Shown here piece after piece: positions 8,446 through 18,394 of a stretch of 64,000 nt of DNA. Source of the DNA: Bin90 sp965214635. Lineage in GTDB: Bacteria; Chloroflexota; Dehalococcoidia; Lucifugimonadales; JADFKI01. Every line of letters starts with the position of its first letter. The stretch's first letter is position 1. The notes under the pieces are model-generated. The model had not been told where the DNA came from. It worked only from the letters and a program-made list of their open reading frames with translations, and made no database searches. Location: assembly GCA_965214635.1 (NCBI GenBank), contig OZ243964.1, positions 1,612,001 through 1,676,000 on the forward strand, read 5' to 3'. A program made the translations under genes and the position numbers.

Positions 8446-10788
8446 ATGCCAAGCGCGCTAGACGGACTAACGGCTGTTGACCTGACGCGGCACACGCCCG
8501 GTGCAATGGCGGGGATGTTCTTGTGCGACAATGGCGTGCGCGTCATCCGCATCGAGCCGCCCGGCAGCGAGCACGACCGCGACGCCCCCGCCTTCATGAT
8601 ATGGGACCGCGGCAAGCAGAGCGTCGTGCTGGACATCGCCGCCGAGCGCGAGGCGTTCCTGAAGCTCGTCTGCAACGCCGACATCCTGCTGGAAGACTAT
8701 GCGCCCGCATCGCCGCACCAAGCCGATGTGGACTACCAAGCGCTGCGCACCATAAACCCGCGCCTCGTCCACTGCTCCATCACCGCATACGGCAGGCAGG
8801 GCGTGCTGCGCGACGAACCTCCGGACGGCAACCTCGTTATGGCGCGCATGGGCATCCTCGCCACGCAGCCCGGCTTCCGAGAAGGGCCGGTGCATGTGGC
8901 GCATCCGGTCGCATACTTGGGGACAGCAGCGCTTGCGGCGCAGGGCATCGTGGCATCGTTATACGCCCGCGAAAAGACCGGCTTCGGACGCAAGGTGGAC
9001 ACCTCTGTTATGTCGGGGGCATTGCTGTTCGCACCCAAGGTCATCGGCGAATACTTGCAACAGCGCCCCTTCCAGCTCACCACCGCCGGCGGTGGGCCGT
9101 TCTACAGCGTGTTCGAGTGTGCCGATGGCAAGTGGGTGCAAATAGGCTGCATACATGGCGGCTTCGTGGACATCGCCGCAACCGTGATGGGTATCGCCGA
9201 GCTGCTCGCTGACCCACGCTACGGCGATGGACGCCGCCCCGAAAGCGAAGAGGCGCGCCGCGAGCTGTTCGACATCGTCGCAGGCGTCATCAAGACCAAG
9301 ACCTGCGCCGAGTGGGAGCGCATCTTCGAGGATGCCGATGTGCCATTTGCCCGCTGCTCATTTACCGATGAGGCGCTGGACAACCCGCAAGTCCACACCA
9401 ACGACATGATACTTCGGCTGCAAGACCCGATTGCCGGCACGGTAACGCAGATGGACACCCCGATAAAGTTTGCGCAGACGCCGGGCTATGTGAGCGGGGC
9501 GCGCCCCATTCATGGCGAACACACCGCCGCCGTGTTGGATGAGTTTGCGGGTGAGCAGCTGCCCACGCCCATCCCCGCTGAAGCACGCAACGACGACCCG
9601 CCTCTTGCAGGCGTCCGCGTGTTGGAGATGACGAATGTCATCGCAGGCCCCGCCGCTGGCAAGTGTCTCGGCGACCTAGGCGCAGACATCATCAAACTCG
9701 AACCGCCCTATGGCGACATATCCCGGCCCACCGGCTTGCAGTACTTCCTGTACCTCAACTCCAACAAGCGCTCCGTGTCCGTCAACACCAAGACGCCGCA
9801 AGGACAGCGCATCGCCCAGCAGATTGCCGCAAGCGCGGACATCATGCTGGCGAACATGCGCCCCGGCGCAACCGACCGCATGGGGTTGAGCGCCGAAGCC
9901 CTCGAGCCGCTCAACCCCAACCTCATCCACGCCCACACCACCGCATTCGGCTGGATAGGACCGTACTCGCATCGCCCGGGCGTGGATCCGCTGGCGCAGG
10001 CTTGGATGGGACTTCAGCGGGCGCAAGCCGGACACGACAACCCGCCTGTGTTCTTGGCGCAACTCGCCCCCACCGACTATTCCAGCGGCAGCATGGTTGC
10101 GCTCGGCGCGATAATGGCGCTCTATGCCCGTGAGCGTAGCGGGTTGGGGCAGAAGGTGGACTGCAACTTGCTCAACGCCGGCGCTATGCTGCGAACCGAC
10201 GACTTCTTGCGATACGAAGGCAAGCAGCCCCAGCGCATCGCCGACAAGGGGCAGTACGGCTTGAGCGCCCTGCATCGCCTCTATCAGACCGCCGACGGCT
10301 GGCTGTACATCGTTGCCGAAGCACAGCCACAGTGGGAGGCGTTGCGTGATGCGACGGGCAATGCGGGTTTGGCAGACGATGAGCGTTTCGCATCCCGTGC
10401 TGCGAGAGAGAACCATGACGCCGAACTCTGCCAACTGCTCGCGCAAACGCTGGTGGAGCGCACGAGCGCCGATTGGCTGGCAACCCTGCGCGCCGCAGGC
10501 GTCAATTGCGCTGAGGTTACAGACGGACATGGCAATACTTACTTTGCAGACCCACACACCCTAGCGAACCGAAGGTTCGTGGAGCATCATCACGCCGTCT
10601 ATGGCAAGATGAAGTACAGCGCAGACGCCATCGTGTTCGGGGAGACCAGCCCCATCGTGAGCAAGCAGACACCCCTGCTCGGCGAACACAACCGCCAAGC
10701 GCTGCTCGAACTCGGCTACACCGCCGCACAGATTGACGAACTTTACGCACATGGTGTCCTCACCACCGAAACACCGCCAAATGCCTGA
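8446..10788 (+). CDS. Tandem-fused CaiB/BaiF family CoA-transferase
   Basis: 780 aa, about twice the usual 400. Two complete class III CoA-transferase domains follow each other: residues about 3-365 (DGLTAVDLTRHTPGAMAG start) and about 385-775 (AGVRVLEMTNVIAGPAAGK start). Each has its own VIRIEPP/IIKLEPP strand and GFGRKVDTS/GLGQKVDCN segment near the catalytic region. Normal enzymes are interlocked homodimers, so the fusion would give a pseudo-dimer in one chain. It would move CoA between carboxylic acids. Whether both catalytic aspartates are kept needs an alignment: the stretch that often reads SLxDA is SVMSG in copy 1 and NLLNA in copy 2. The next gene begins 12 nt after its stop. Confidence 0.9.
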   Translation: MPSALDGLTAVDLTRHTPGAMAGMFLCDNGVRVIRIEPPGSEHDRDAPAFMIWDRGKQSVVLDIAAEREAFLKLVCNADILLEDYAPASPHQADVDYQALRTINPRLVHCSITAYGRQGVLRDEPPDGNLVMARMGILATQPGFREGPVHVAHPVAYLGTAALAAQGIVASLYAREKTGFGRKVDTSVMSGALLFAPKVIGEYLQQRPFQLTTAGGGPFYSVFECADGKWVQIGCIHGGFVDIAATVMGIAELLADPRYGDGRRPESEEARRELFDIVAGVIKTKTCAEWERIFEDADVPFARCSFTDEALDNPQVHTNDMILRLQDPIAGTVTQMDTPIKFAQTPGYVSGARPIHGEHTAAVLDEFAGEQLPTPIPAEARNDDPPLAGVRVLEMTNVIAGPAAGKCLGDLGADIIKLEPPYGDISRPTGLQYFLYLNSNKRSVSVNTKTPQGQRIAQQIAASADIMLANMRPGATDRMGLSAEALEPLNPNLIHAHTTAFGWIGPYSHRPGVDPLAQAWMGLQRAQAGHDNPPVFLAQLAPTDYSSGSMVALGAIMALYARERSGLGQKVDCNLLNAGAMLRTDDFLRYEGKQPQRIADKGQYGLSALHRLYQTADGWLYIVAEAQPQWEALRDATGNAGLADDERFASRAARENHDAELCQLLAQTLVERTSADWLATLRAAGVNCAEVTDGHGNTYFADPHTLANRRFVEHHHAVYGKMKYSADAIVFGETSPIVSKQTPLLGEHNRQALLELGYTAAQIDELYAHGVLTTETPPNA

Positions 10789-10800
10789 TGCGCCGAGACC

Positions 10801-13800
10801 ATGACTAGCGGAAGGTCGTATCGCTGCCCCATATGCGCCTATCGTTGCCCGCAATCTGCGGTACTTTGCGGCAACTGCGGCAGCAGGCTTCCAGCCAAAC
10901 CCGCAGCCAGCCAGACCCGCACTGACACCGCCGCCGCACAGGTATACGGCGCTGCGCTTTCGCATACGCTGCCACACGCCGAATCCGCAAGCCCGACGCT
11001 CGAGCCACCTGCGACTGCTGCGTCGCCGGATGTGCTCATGCTGCGCCAGCGGCTTCGCCTCACGCTGCTGGTGTCCGCAGCCGTGCTGCTGGGGATAGCG
11101 CTTGTCTGCTACATGTTGGGCGGGTTCGTATGGGCGTTGTGGCCCTTCAGCCTCGCCTTCATAACGCTTGGCTTTTCGTTTGGCAGATGGGACGCAGCGT
11201 CTTTCGCCTACTTCGGAGACGACATAGCCGCAACCCTAAAACTCCGCGCGCCGAGTGCGGACGGTGCGGAGACTGTTCCTGCGTATCCCGTCTACCCGCC
11301 TGCGCCTGCTGCGCCGCAGAGCCGACCGGCGGATATAGCAGGTGCGTCTGTGGCTGACACCAGAGGCGCTGTGGGTGTTCGATCCGAGCAAAGCCAGCCG
11401 GCTGATATAGCAGATGCGCCTGTCCCTGCGCATTCCGCTGCGCCGGCGATGCCTCATATGGAACAGGGCGCTATGCCCGCCGCACACACATCCGGCATCG
11501 CACCCGCGCCTGCTGCGCCCGGTGAGCCGCCCGCTTGGATAGCGGCATCCGCTGCCCGAGAGCGCAGCATCGCCCATAGCGCAATCGCCGCCGCTGTGAC
11601 TCTGATAGCCTTCAGCCTTCTCTCATTCCCGGCGCAGGGCAACCCGTCGCTATTCGCATGGGCGTCTTACCTGCTGGCGATAGCGCTAGGGCTATCAGGG
11701 CTAGCGGCGCTGGAAGGGGGCTGGTCGCAGCTTGCGATGTGGGTTCACGGGGGCGTCCGCATATCGATAAGCAGGCACAGGTTTCTTGCCATAGCCGCCC
11801 TCGCCGCCATCCTCCTGTTCGGGCTGGGGGTCCGCATATATAACATAGACGAACTCCCTGCGGGCCTGTATTACGATGAGTTGGTCAATATAGGTGCGGC
11901 GAGAGCCTTGTGGGAGGATCTCACGCGCATACCGGTATATGTCGGCGGCGCAAATCTGACGAGCCTGCCCCTGATTCCTGTGGCGCTCGTGATAGAGCTT
12001 GCGGGTGAGCATGTAACGAGTGGGCGGCTAGTTGCGGCGGGATTTGGCGTGGCGGGCATTACGGCGATGTTCCTGATGGTTCGGCACATGCTCGGGACGC
12101 TCATGGGGCTTGTGGCGGCGTTTCTCACGGCGGTGATGCGCTGGGATCTGAACTGGAGCCGCATCGGAATGCATGGCTTCACGACCCCGTTCTTTGCAGC
12201 GATGACGGCGTTCCTCACATACCGCGCGCTGCAAAGCGGTCGGGCGTCCCACTTTGGTTACGCCGGCGCGATGATGGGCTTGTCCATGTGGTACTACGCC
12301 CCCCTGCGGATGTTCCCAATAGTTGTTGGGTTCGTGCTGCTGCACGCCCTAGTGTTCGGAGGCGACAAGCGCACGCTGCTGCGAAACATCGTGGTGATGG
12401 GGCTGTTCGCCCTGCTGGTAGCCTCACCTGTTCTCAAGTTCGCCATCACCACCCCCGAGGAGTTCTTTCACAGGACGCAGCAAGCCAGCATATTTAGCCA
12501 CACCTCTGAGGGCGAGCAGTTCAGTGCGCTGATAGAGAACTTCCGCAAGCACATCCTGATGTTCCACATCAAGGGCGACCCCAACGGGCGGCACAACCTG
12601 CCCGATGAGCCGATGTTGGATCTGCTATCGGGATTGCTGATGCTCGGCGGCGTGGCAGTGGCGCTATGGCGCTGGCGCATTGCGGCGTTCATCGTGCTGC
12701 CCGTGTGGGTGCTGGTGATGCTGATGCCGGGCGTGCTGAGCATCCCTTGGGAGGGGCCGCAGTCGCTGCGCGCCATCGCCGTCATACCGGCGGTGATAGC
12801 GCTCATCTGCCTTGCGATAGACATGATGTGGCGCTGGGCGCGCTCGGGCAGGCTGACCATGCTGGGAAAGGCGGCGCCGGTAGCGCTCGTTCTGCTGCTA
12901 GGTGTTATCGCATACTCCAATCTGCACACCTACTTCGTGCGCCAAGCCAACGATGAGCGCGTGTACACGGCGTTCTCCACAGACCTCGCAGTGATAGCGG
13001 AAGAGATGACGCAGCACATCCACAACGGGCGGGCGGTCTGGATTTCAGAGCAGCACAAATCCGTGCATCACACATTGGATGCGAGCGGCTTGCACAAGCG
13101 CATCATCGCTGCGCCGTCGGGCATCCCGCTCACCGCCGCCGAATCTCCGCTCGGCGCAGACATCTACCTTGAATTGCGCGAACCAAACCTCTACGAAACC
13201 CTCAAGGAATACTATCCGGACGGTAAGTTCAGGGAGTTCAGACCGCCCGCCGGCGGCGAACCCTTCCTGTACAGGGTAACGCTAAACGCCGATGTGCTTG
13301 CAGCGGCGCACGGCTTGGCGATGCTCCGTACGCTGCCCGATGGATCCTTGGTTGCGTCCAAGCACACCGGCGACCTGCATGTGCGGCTTGCGGATGGGGA
13401 CACGCCCACTGCGGTTGAGTTGGCGGGGCTGCTGCACATAGACCGTCCCGGCGTGTATGCGCTTGAACTGCAGGGCGGCGTGGACGCCGAGCTGATATTG
13501 GACGGCGTATCGTTGCTAAACGACGCCGAGCGCAGCGTACGGATAGACCCGGCTGTGGGCTTGCACACGCTGCGGCTGCGGGCGCGCGGCGGCGCGAACA
13601 CCGACAGCGTCCGGCTGGTGTGGCAACCCCCAGACGCCGATGCGCCCCAAGTCGTCCCCGCCGCAAGCCTGTTCGACAGCGAGCATCTGTCGCAGATTGG
13701 CTTGGTCGCACGCTACTACGACGACCCCGCCGCCGCCCAAGCTGGCGCTGCTCCGGATCTGGTGGAAATCGTGCCGCACATCGGCAGGTGGTTTTGGCTA

Positions 13801-14142
13801 AACCCGCCCAAGTCGTTCAACCTCCCGTATCTGGTCGTGATGGAAGGCGCGCTGCATGTCCCCGAAAGCGGCGACTATGTGTTCAACACCAACAGGGCAA
13901 TTGGCAGCATGGATGTCTATTTGGACGGCGAGCGCATTCTGAACTCGAACGCTATGCATCACCACACCATACCGCTTGCGGAGGGCGCACACATCATACG
14001 CTTGGAGCGCACCTTCACCGGCAGCCCTTACGACATCAACCTCAAGTGGGCGCCGCCGCATGAGCCGTTGCAGCACATCCCCCCCCACTATGCTACGCCG
14101 CACCAAACCGACCTGTTCCACATCGTCAGCGTATCGCCCTAG
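10801..14142 (+). CDS. GT39-type membrane glycosyltransferase with zinc ribbon and PA14-like domains
   Basis: 1113 aa. Order of parts: a zinc ribbon (Cys9, Cys12, Cys16, Cys23, Cys26); a Pro/Ala-rich linker with repeats of a PADIA motif and one hydrophobic hairpin (about 80-125); a polytopic region about 255-690 with the YYDELVNIGAARAL loop characteristic of protein-O-mannosyl-type (GT39/ArnT) enzymes, where the acidic pair is catalytic; then an extracytoplasmic C-terminus with two PA14-like beta domains (about 825-940 and 955-1095). It should transfer a sugar from a polyprenyl-phosphate donor at the outer membrane face, with the PA14 parts binding carbohydrate. The zinc-ribbon fusion is unusual for this family. 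Confidence 0.85.
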   Translation: MTSGRSYRCPICAYRCPQSAVLCGNCGSRLPAKPAASQTRTDTAAAQVYGAALSHTLPHAESASPTLEPPATAASPDVLMLRQRLRLTLLVSAAVLLGIALVCYMLGGFVWALWPFSLAFITLGFSFGRWDAASFAYFGDDIAATLKLRAPSADGAETVPAYPVYPPAPAAPQSRPADIAGASVADTRGAVGVRSEQSQPADIADAPVPAHSAAPAMPHMEQGAMPAAHTSGIAPAPAAPGEPPAWIAASAARERSIAHSAIAAAVTLIAFSLLSFPAQGNPSLFAWASYLLAIALGLSGLAALEGGWSQLAMWVHGGVRISISRHRFLAIAALAAILLFGLGVRIYNIDELPAGLYYDELVNIGAARALWEDLTRIPVYVGGANLTSLPLIPVALVIELAGEHVTSGRLVAAGFGVAGITAMFLMVRHMLGTLMGLVAAFLTAVMRWDLNWSRIGMHGFTTPFFAAMTAFLTYRALQSGRASHFGYAGAMMGLSMWYYAPLRMFPIVVGFVLLHALVFGGDKRTLLRNIVVMGLFALLVASPVLKFAITTPEEFFHRTQQASIFSHTSEGEQFSALIENFRKHILMFHIKGDPNGRHNLPDEPMLDLLSGLLMLGGVAVALWRWRIAAFIVLPVWVLVMLMPGVLSIPWEGPQSLRAIAVIPAVIALICLAIDMMWRWARSGRLTMLGKAAPVALVLLLGVIAYSNLHTYFVRQANDERVYTAFSTDLAVIAEEMTQHIHNGRAVWISEQHKSVHHTLDASGLHKRIIAAPSGIPLTAAESPLGADIYLELREPNLYETLKEYYPDGKFREFRPPAGGEPFLYRVTLNADVLAAAHGLAMLRTLPDGSLVASKHTGDLHVRLADGDTPTAVELAGLLHIDRPGVYALELQGGVDAELILDGVSLLNDAERSVRIDPAVGLHTLRLRARGGANTDSVRLVWQPPDADAPQVVPAASLFDSEHLSQIGLVARYYDDPAAAQAGAAPDLVEIVPHIGRWFWLNPPKSFNLPYLVVMEGALHVPESGDYVFNTNRAIGSMDVYLDGERILNSNAMHHHTIPLAEGAHIIRLERTFTGSPYDINLKWAPPHEPLQHIPPHYATPHQTDLFHIVSVSP

Positions 14143-14195
14143 CATCGCTATGGTATACTTCCCCAACGAACCGTATGCGAGCGGAGGGGATGGCT

Positions 14196-15773
14196 ATGTT
14201 TGATGTGCTGATACTGGGCGGGAGCGTGGTGGACGGCAGTGGTGCGGACGCTTATCGTGCGGATGTGGGCGTTGTCGGCGAGCGGATAGCCGAGATTGGC
14301 AATCTATCCCACGCCTTTGCGCGCCGCATCATAAACGCCGCTGGGCTGTGTGTGTCGCCCGGCTTCATCGACACGCACACCCATTCCGACGCCGTGCTGC
14401 TCACAGACCCGCAGCATGCCGCAGGCTTGCGTCAGGGCATCACCACAGAGATCCTGGGGCAAGACGGGCTTTCGTATGCGCAGCTTTCGCCCGAGCATTA
14501 TCGGCAAAACGCCCGCTATCTCGCCGGGCTGCTGGGCGAGCCGCCGCTGGATTTGGACATGAGCAGCGTGGCGGCGTTTCGTTCCCACTACCACAACAAG
14601 ACCGCCATCAACACGGCGTATTGCATTGCGCATGGAGCGGTTCGCCTGTCCACAGTCGGCTTCTATGACAAGCCGCTTGTGGGTGATGCGCTCGATGCCG
14701 CCAAACGGCTCATCCGCGAGGGCATGGAGCAGGGCGCAGTCGGGCTTGCCACGGGCATGTCCTACCTCCCCAACGCTTGGAGCGACACCGATGAGTTGGT
14801 GGAGCTTTGCAAGGTTGTGCGCGAGTATGGCGGCGTGTATGTAACGCACCTGCGCGATGTCAACACAGATCGCGGCTTCGGCGGCGGCGATGTGCCTGAA
14901 GCGCTGGAAATCGGCAGGCGCTCCGGCGTCAAGGTGCACTTCTCCCACTACCGTACGCAGGCGAGCAACGCAGGCAAGGTCGCCGAGCGCGTCGAACTCA
15001 TCGACAAGGCGAAGGCGGAGGGCGTGGACTGCTCGCTTGAACTCTACCCGTACCCCACTGGCAGCAGCTACCCCATCCGATACCTTCCCCCCGATGTGAA
15101 CGACGGCGGCCCCGATGCCCTGTTGCAGCGGCTGCGCGACCCGAACGAGCGCGCCCGGATGCTAGACTACATGCGATCTCATCCCAATGACCTCGATGAC
15201 GCTGTGTTCACGCACTTGCCGAAGAACGCCCACATCGAGGGAATGAGCCTGCAAGATGCGGCGGCAGAGCGCGGGACGACGCCGGAAGAGATGCTGCTAG
15301 ACCTGCTGATAGACGAAGACTTGCAGGTTGGCTATCGTGGCGCACCGCCGCACAGCGTCCGCGTATGGCGACAGGTAAGCCAAGACTGTGTGGAGCTTCT
15401 GTCGCGTCCGGACTACATGGTGGGCAGCGACAGCATCCATGTGGGTTCGCTGCCGCACCCGCGCGCATACGGCTGCTTCCCGCGCTTTCTCGGACGGCTT
15501 CGCCGCTCATACCCGATGCTGACGCTTGAGGCGATGGTGCAGCGCATGACCGACAATCCGGCGCAGCGATTTGGGCTGACCGGGCGCGGCCGCATAGAGA
15601 GCGGCGCTTTCGCCGATATTGTGGTCTTCGACGCCGACCGCATCAACGACAACGCCACTTACGATGACCCACGGCAGTTCCCCACAGGCATCCCCTATGT
15701 GCTGGTGAACGGCAAGGTGGCGGTGGACAGCGAGCGCTGCACTGGCGTGCTTGCGGGACAAGCCGTGCCATAG
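14196..15773 (+). CDS. N-acyl-D-amino-acid deacylase (D-aminoacylase) family amidohydrolase
   Basis: 525 aa. The N-terminal beta-sandwich (LILGGSVVDGSG) leads into the TIM barrel with the metal-binding GFIDTHTHSD motif (about 56-65). HLRD, HFSHYRT, the VGSDSIHVG aspartate strand and the HPRAYGCFPRFLGR segment are typical of D-aminoacylases. It hydrolyses N-acyl-D-amino acids or similar amides in the cytoplasm, consistent with use of D-amino-acid-containing organic matter. The start is placed at 14196 because the GGAGGGG ribosome site (14183-14189) sits 6 nt before it; ATGs at 14175 and 14190 are badly spaced. Confidence 0.88.
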   Translation: MFDVLILGGSVVDGSGADAYRADVGVVGERIAEIGNLSHAFARRIINAAGLCVSPGFIDTHTHSDAVLLTDPQHAAGLRQGITTEILGQDGLSYAQLSPEHYRQNARYLAGLLGEPPLDLDMSSVAAFRSHYHNKTAINTAYCIAHGAVRLSTVGFYDKPLVGDALDAAKRLIREGMEQGAVGLATGMSYLPNAWSDTDELVELCKVVREYGGVYVTHLRDVNTDRGFGGGDVPEALEIGRRSGVKVHFSHYRTQASNAGKVAERVELIDKAKAEGVDCSLELYPYPTGSSYPIRYLPPDVNDGGPDALLQRLRDPNERARMLDYMRSHPNDLDDAVFTHLPKNAHIEGMSLQDAAAERGTTPEEMLLDLLIDEDLQVGYRGAPPHSVRVWRQVSQDCVELLSRPDYMVGSDSIHVGSLPHPRAYGCFPRFLGRLRRSYPMLTLEAMVQRMTDNPAQRFGLTGRGRIESGAFADIVVFDADRINDNATYDDPRQFPTGIPYVLVNGKVAVDSERCTGVLAGQAVP

Positions 15774-15869
15774 CCGATGCCTTGCGAATGCAGCGCGCCC
15801 CGCTGCGCAGACACCGCTGTGCAACCTGTGCCGTCCCGTCCCCCTAATCGCTGATGGGAGGCGCATCGC

Positions 15870-16616
15870 TTGGAAACGCTTTCGCTCGGGCTGCTAGTGT
15901 CTGTCATCGCCATCGTGTTTGCGGGCGCACTCGTCTTCTGCACAGTGGGGTTCGGCATCGGCGTAACATCCATCCCCTTGCTGCTGCTGGTCATAGACCC
16001 GCAGTCGGCAGTGGTGCTAATCAACAGCGTGTCCATTCCGATGTTTGCGCTGGTGATATGGCAGACGCGCCACTACATCCCATATCGGCAGACCCTCCCG
16101 GCGCTGGCTGCGGGCTTGGTGGGCGTCCCGGTGGGCGTCTTTGTGCTCAGCGAGGTGAATGCCGCATATCTGCGGATTGCGATTGCGCTGTTCATCATCG
16201 GGCTGACGCTGGTGGCAGTGTTTGGCGTGCGGCGTTCGCTGCCAAACTCGCTGCCGTTGACGATGGGCGCAGGCTTCGGCGTGAGCGTGATGCTAAATGC
16301 GTTCGGCGTGGGCGGGGCGCTGATGGCGTTGGTGCTGCTAGCGCGCGATCTGAATCGCCATGCGCTGCGCGGGGCGCTGTCCCTGTACTTCATCGTCGTT
16401 GAGAGCTTCGGGGTCGTTGGATATGGTGCGGCGGGCTTGCTGACATCTGAGCGGCTGATGCTCATCGGCGCCGGGACGCTGCCTGTGGCGCTAGGCTTCG
16501 GCGCGGCGGTGCTCATCGTGCGCCGCATGAACGAGCAGGTGTTTCGGCGCTCCGTCATCGCAGCCATCATCATCACTAGCCTAGTCGTGCTCGTGCGGGA
16601 GGCAGTCAGCCTGTGA
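15870..16616 (+). CDS. TauE/SafE-family membrane transporter
   Basis: 248 aa, almost entirely hydrophobic, about seven to eight membrane helices. Two half-repeats start with the family's glycine motif: FCTVGFGIGVTSIP near residue 28 and GFGVSVMLNAFGVGGALM near 135. Members export or import sulfite, sulfoacetate, taurine or other organic anions. The start codon is TTG with a GGGAGG site upstream. Its stop overlaps the GTG of a short paralogue. It lies downstream of the D-aminoacylase and could move an anion related to that pathway, but this is only positional. Confidence 0.83.
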   Translation: METLSLGLLVSVIAIVFAGALVFCTVGFGIGVTSIPLLLLVIDPQSAVVLINSVSIPMFALVIWQTRHYIPYRQTLPALAAGLVGVPVGVFVLSEVNAAYLRIAIALFIIGLTLVAVFGVRRSLPNSLPLTMGAGFGVSVMLNAFGVGGALMALVLLARDLNRHALRGALSLYFIVVESFGVVGYGAAGLLTSERLMLIGAGTLPVALGFGAAVLIVRRMNEQVFRRSVIAAIIITSLVVLVREAVSL

Positions 16617-16876
16617 TTGGTTTGACGCAGATAGCGATAGCCGCCGCAACAATGTTCTTGGGCGCAACGGTGTTCAGCTTAACCGGCTTCGGCATTGCCA
16701 TGGTGGGCACGCCCATGATCGGCATAATGATGCTAGCCACCCTGCCGGGGCTGTGGCTCGGGGCTGTTCTGCTCAAGCGCATGAACGAGCAGATATTTCG
16801 CTACGCCGTCATAGCCGTCATCATCACCACTAGCGCAGTCGTCCTCGCCCGCGAAGCCGCTCGCTTCGTTGCTTAG
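16613..16876 (+). CDS. Internally deleted TauE/SafE paralogue
   Basis: 87 aa. The first 35 residues match the N-terminus of a TauE protein (FSLTGFGIAMVGTPM), and from residue 42 on the sequence matches the C-terminus of the upstream gene (KRMNEQIFRYAVIAVIITTS versus RRMNEQVFRRSVIAAIIITS). The central five or so helices are missing. The GTG start overlaps the upstream stop by 4 nt (GTGA), as in a translationally coupled pair. Either a decaying duplicate or a small partner subunit; the intact frame and coupling argue that it is still translated. Confidence 0.6.
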   Translation: MIGLTQIAIAAATMFLGATVFSLTGFGIAMVGTPMIGIMMLATLPGLWLGAVLLKRMNEQIFRYAVIAVIITTSAVVLAREAARFVA

Positions 16877-17207
16877 CCGTTCGCTCGCAGCGCAGCCGCT
16901 GCCCTAGCCTGCATCCATTTGACATGTCCGCCAATCTTTGTGATAGTTCTTATGTGTGTGAGGTCGGCGGCAAATCTTCGCAGAGCATCGGGCGTATGCA
17001 AACCTCCTTTCTTTTTTCTTGCTTGCGTCCCTTTGAAAGCGTCGGGAAAGCCTCGTCCGGCGTTCTGGCTCGGAATTTTACCACCGTGCTGCACTAGGCG
17101 AGCGGAGCGCTACATGCAGCCCAAGAGAGGCCCGACCCCGCACACGCTTTTCGCACATTCAGAAACTCTGATACTATTGGAGCATATCGGGAGCATCAGG
17201 TAGCACT
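16877..17207. other. Intergenic region, no gene seen
   Basis: About 330 nt with no frame that looks coding, no tRNA shape and no clear terminator. It carries a short pyrimidine tract near 17010 and ends in the ribosome site of the enolase-superfamily gene. Confidence 0.5.
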
Positions 17208-18353
17208 ATGAAGATCACCGCTGTCGAAACTTACCCTGTGGACAGGTATCTGTTCGTAAAAATCCACACGGACGCGGGCATCACCGGCTACGGCGAAGCC
17301 GGCGCATGGGGGCATATGGAAGCCACCGAAGCCGCCATCCGCCTCAAGTTCGCCCCCTACCTTGTGGGCAAAGACCCGCTGCTCATAGAGCACCACTGGC
17401 AGACGATGTACCGCACGGGACACTTTCGCGGCGCGGCGATTATGGCGGGCATCAGCGCCGTTGACATCGCGCTTTGGGACATCGCAGGCAAGCACTTCGG
17501 CGTGCCTGTGTATCAACTTCTCGGCGGCAAGGTGCGCGATAAGGCACGCGTCTATTACCATGTGTTCGGGGCAACCCGCGAAGAACTCGTTTCTGGCATC
17601 AAAGCCGCCAAGGCGGACGGCTTCACCGCCGTCGGACACCTGACCCCGTTCCTCGACGAGGATCGCTCCGTCCCATACTACAAGTCCCACGCCGACAAGA
17701 TGACCGACGCCATCAACGCCGTTGCGATGTACCGCGAAGCCGCCGGCAACGATGTGGATCTGTGCATAGAAATCCACCGCCGCCTCACACCCGCGGAAGC
17801 CGTGGTGCTGGCGCAGGGCATCGCCGAGTATCACCCGATGTTCTACGAAGATCCTATTTTGCCCGAAAATTTCGACGCAATGGAGCTTGTGGCAAGCCAA
17901 ATCACCGTGCCGATAGCCACCGGCGAGCGGCTGCACTCCATCCACGAGTTCGACATGCTACTCAAGCGTGGGGCGGTGCAGTATATCCGCCCGGATGTGT
18001 GCCTCGCAGGCGGCATCACGCACACCAAGAAGATAGCCGCCCTCGCAGAAGCGTCCTATGTGGGCGTCGTGCCGCACAACCCGCTCGGGCCTATAAGCAC
18101 CGCCGCCTGTCTGCAAATCGCCGCCTGTGCTCCCAACTTCGCCATTCAAGAATACCCAATCGGCGAGCACGATTTCCCCAAGAATGTGATGGTGAAAGAG
18201 CCAATAGCCGTGGAAGATGGTTTCCTGATTATCCCGGACGCCCCCGGCATAGGCATAGAAATCGCCGACGATGCGCAGGAGAAAGCCCCGCCGCTAACCT
18301 ACGGCCAAATCAATGTCCGCCTTCACCGCGACGGCTCTGTCGTCGACCAGTAG
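17208..18353 (+). CDS. Mandelate racemase/enolase-superfamily sugar-acid dehydratase-like enzyme
   Basis: 381 aa. Capping domain 1-115, barrel 120-345. Barrel motifs: EIH (Glu188, His190), YEDP (Glu214), TGER (Glu240) and VPHNPLGP (His290). These match D-galactonate dehydratase (DgoD) relatives, where a histidine in the first metal strand and one in PHNP are the acid/base pair. The first metal ligand is Glu instead of the usual Asp. It probably dehydrates an acid sugar; the exact sugar is not predictable. A GNAT acetyltransferase gene follows 41 nt later on the same strand. Confidence 0.85.
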   Translation: MKITAVETYPVDRYLFVKIHTDAGITGYGEAGAWGHMEATEAAIRLKFAPYLVGKDPLLIEHHWQTMYRTGHFRGAAIMAGISAVDIALWDIAGKHFGVPVYQLLGGKVRDKARVYYHVFGATREELVSGIKAAKADGFTAVGHLTPFLDEDRSVPYYKSHADKMTDAINAVAMYREAAGNDVDLCIEIHRRLTPAEAVVLAQGIAEYHPMFYEDPILPENFDAMELVASQITVPIATGERLHSIHEFDMLLKRGAVQYIRPDVCLAGGITHTKKIAALAEASYVGVVPHNPLGPISTAACLQIAACAPNFAIQEYPIGEHDFPKNVMVKEPIAVEDGFLIIPDAPGIGIEIADDAQEKAPPLTYGQINVRLHRDGSVVDQ

Positions 18354-18394
18354 TTTTGACACACACCCAAAGTTCCTGAGCCTAGATTGGACAT

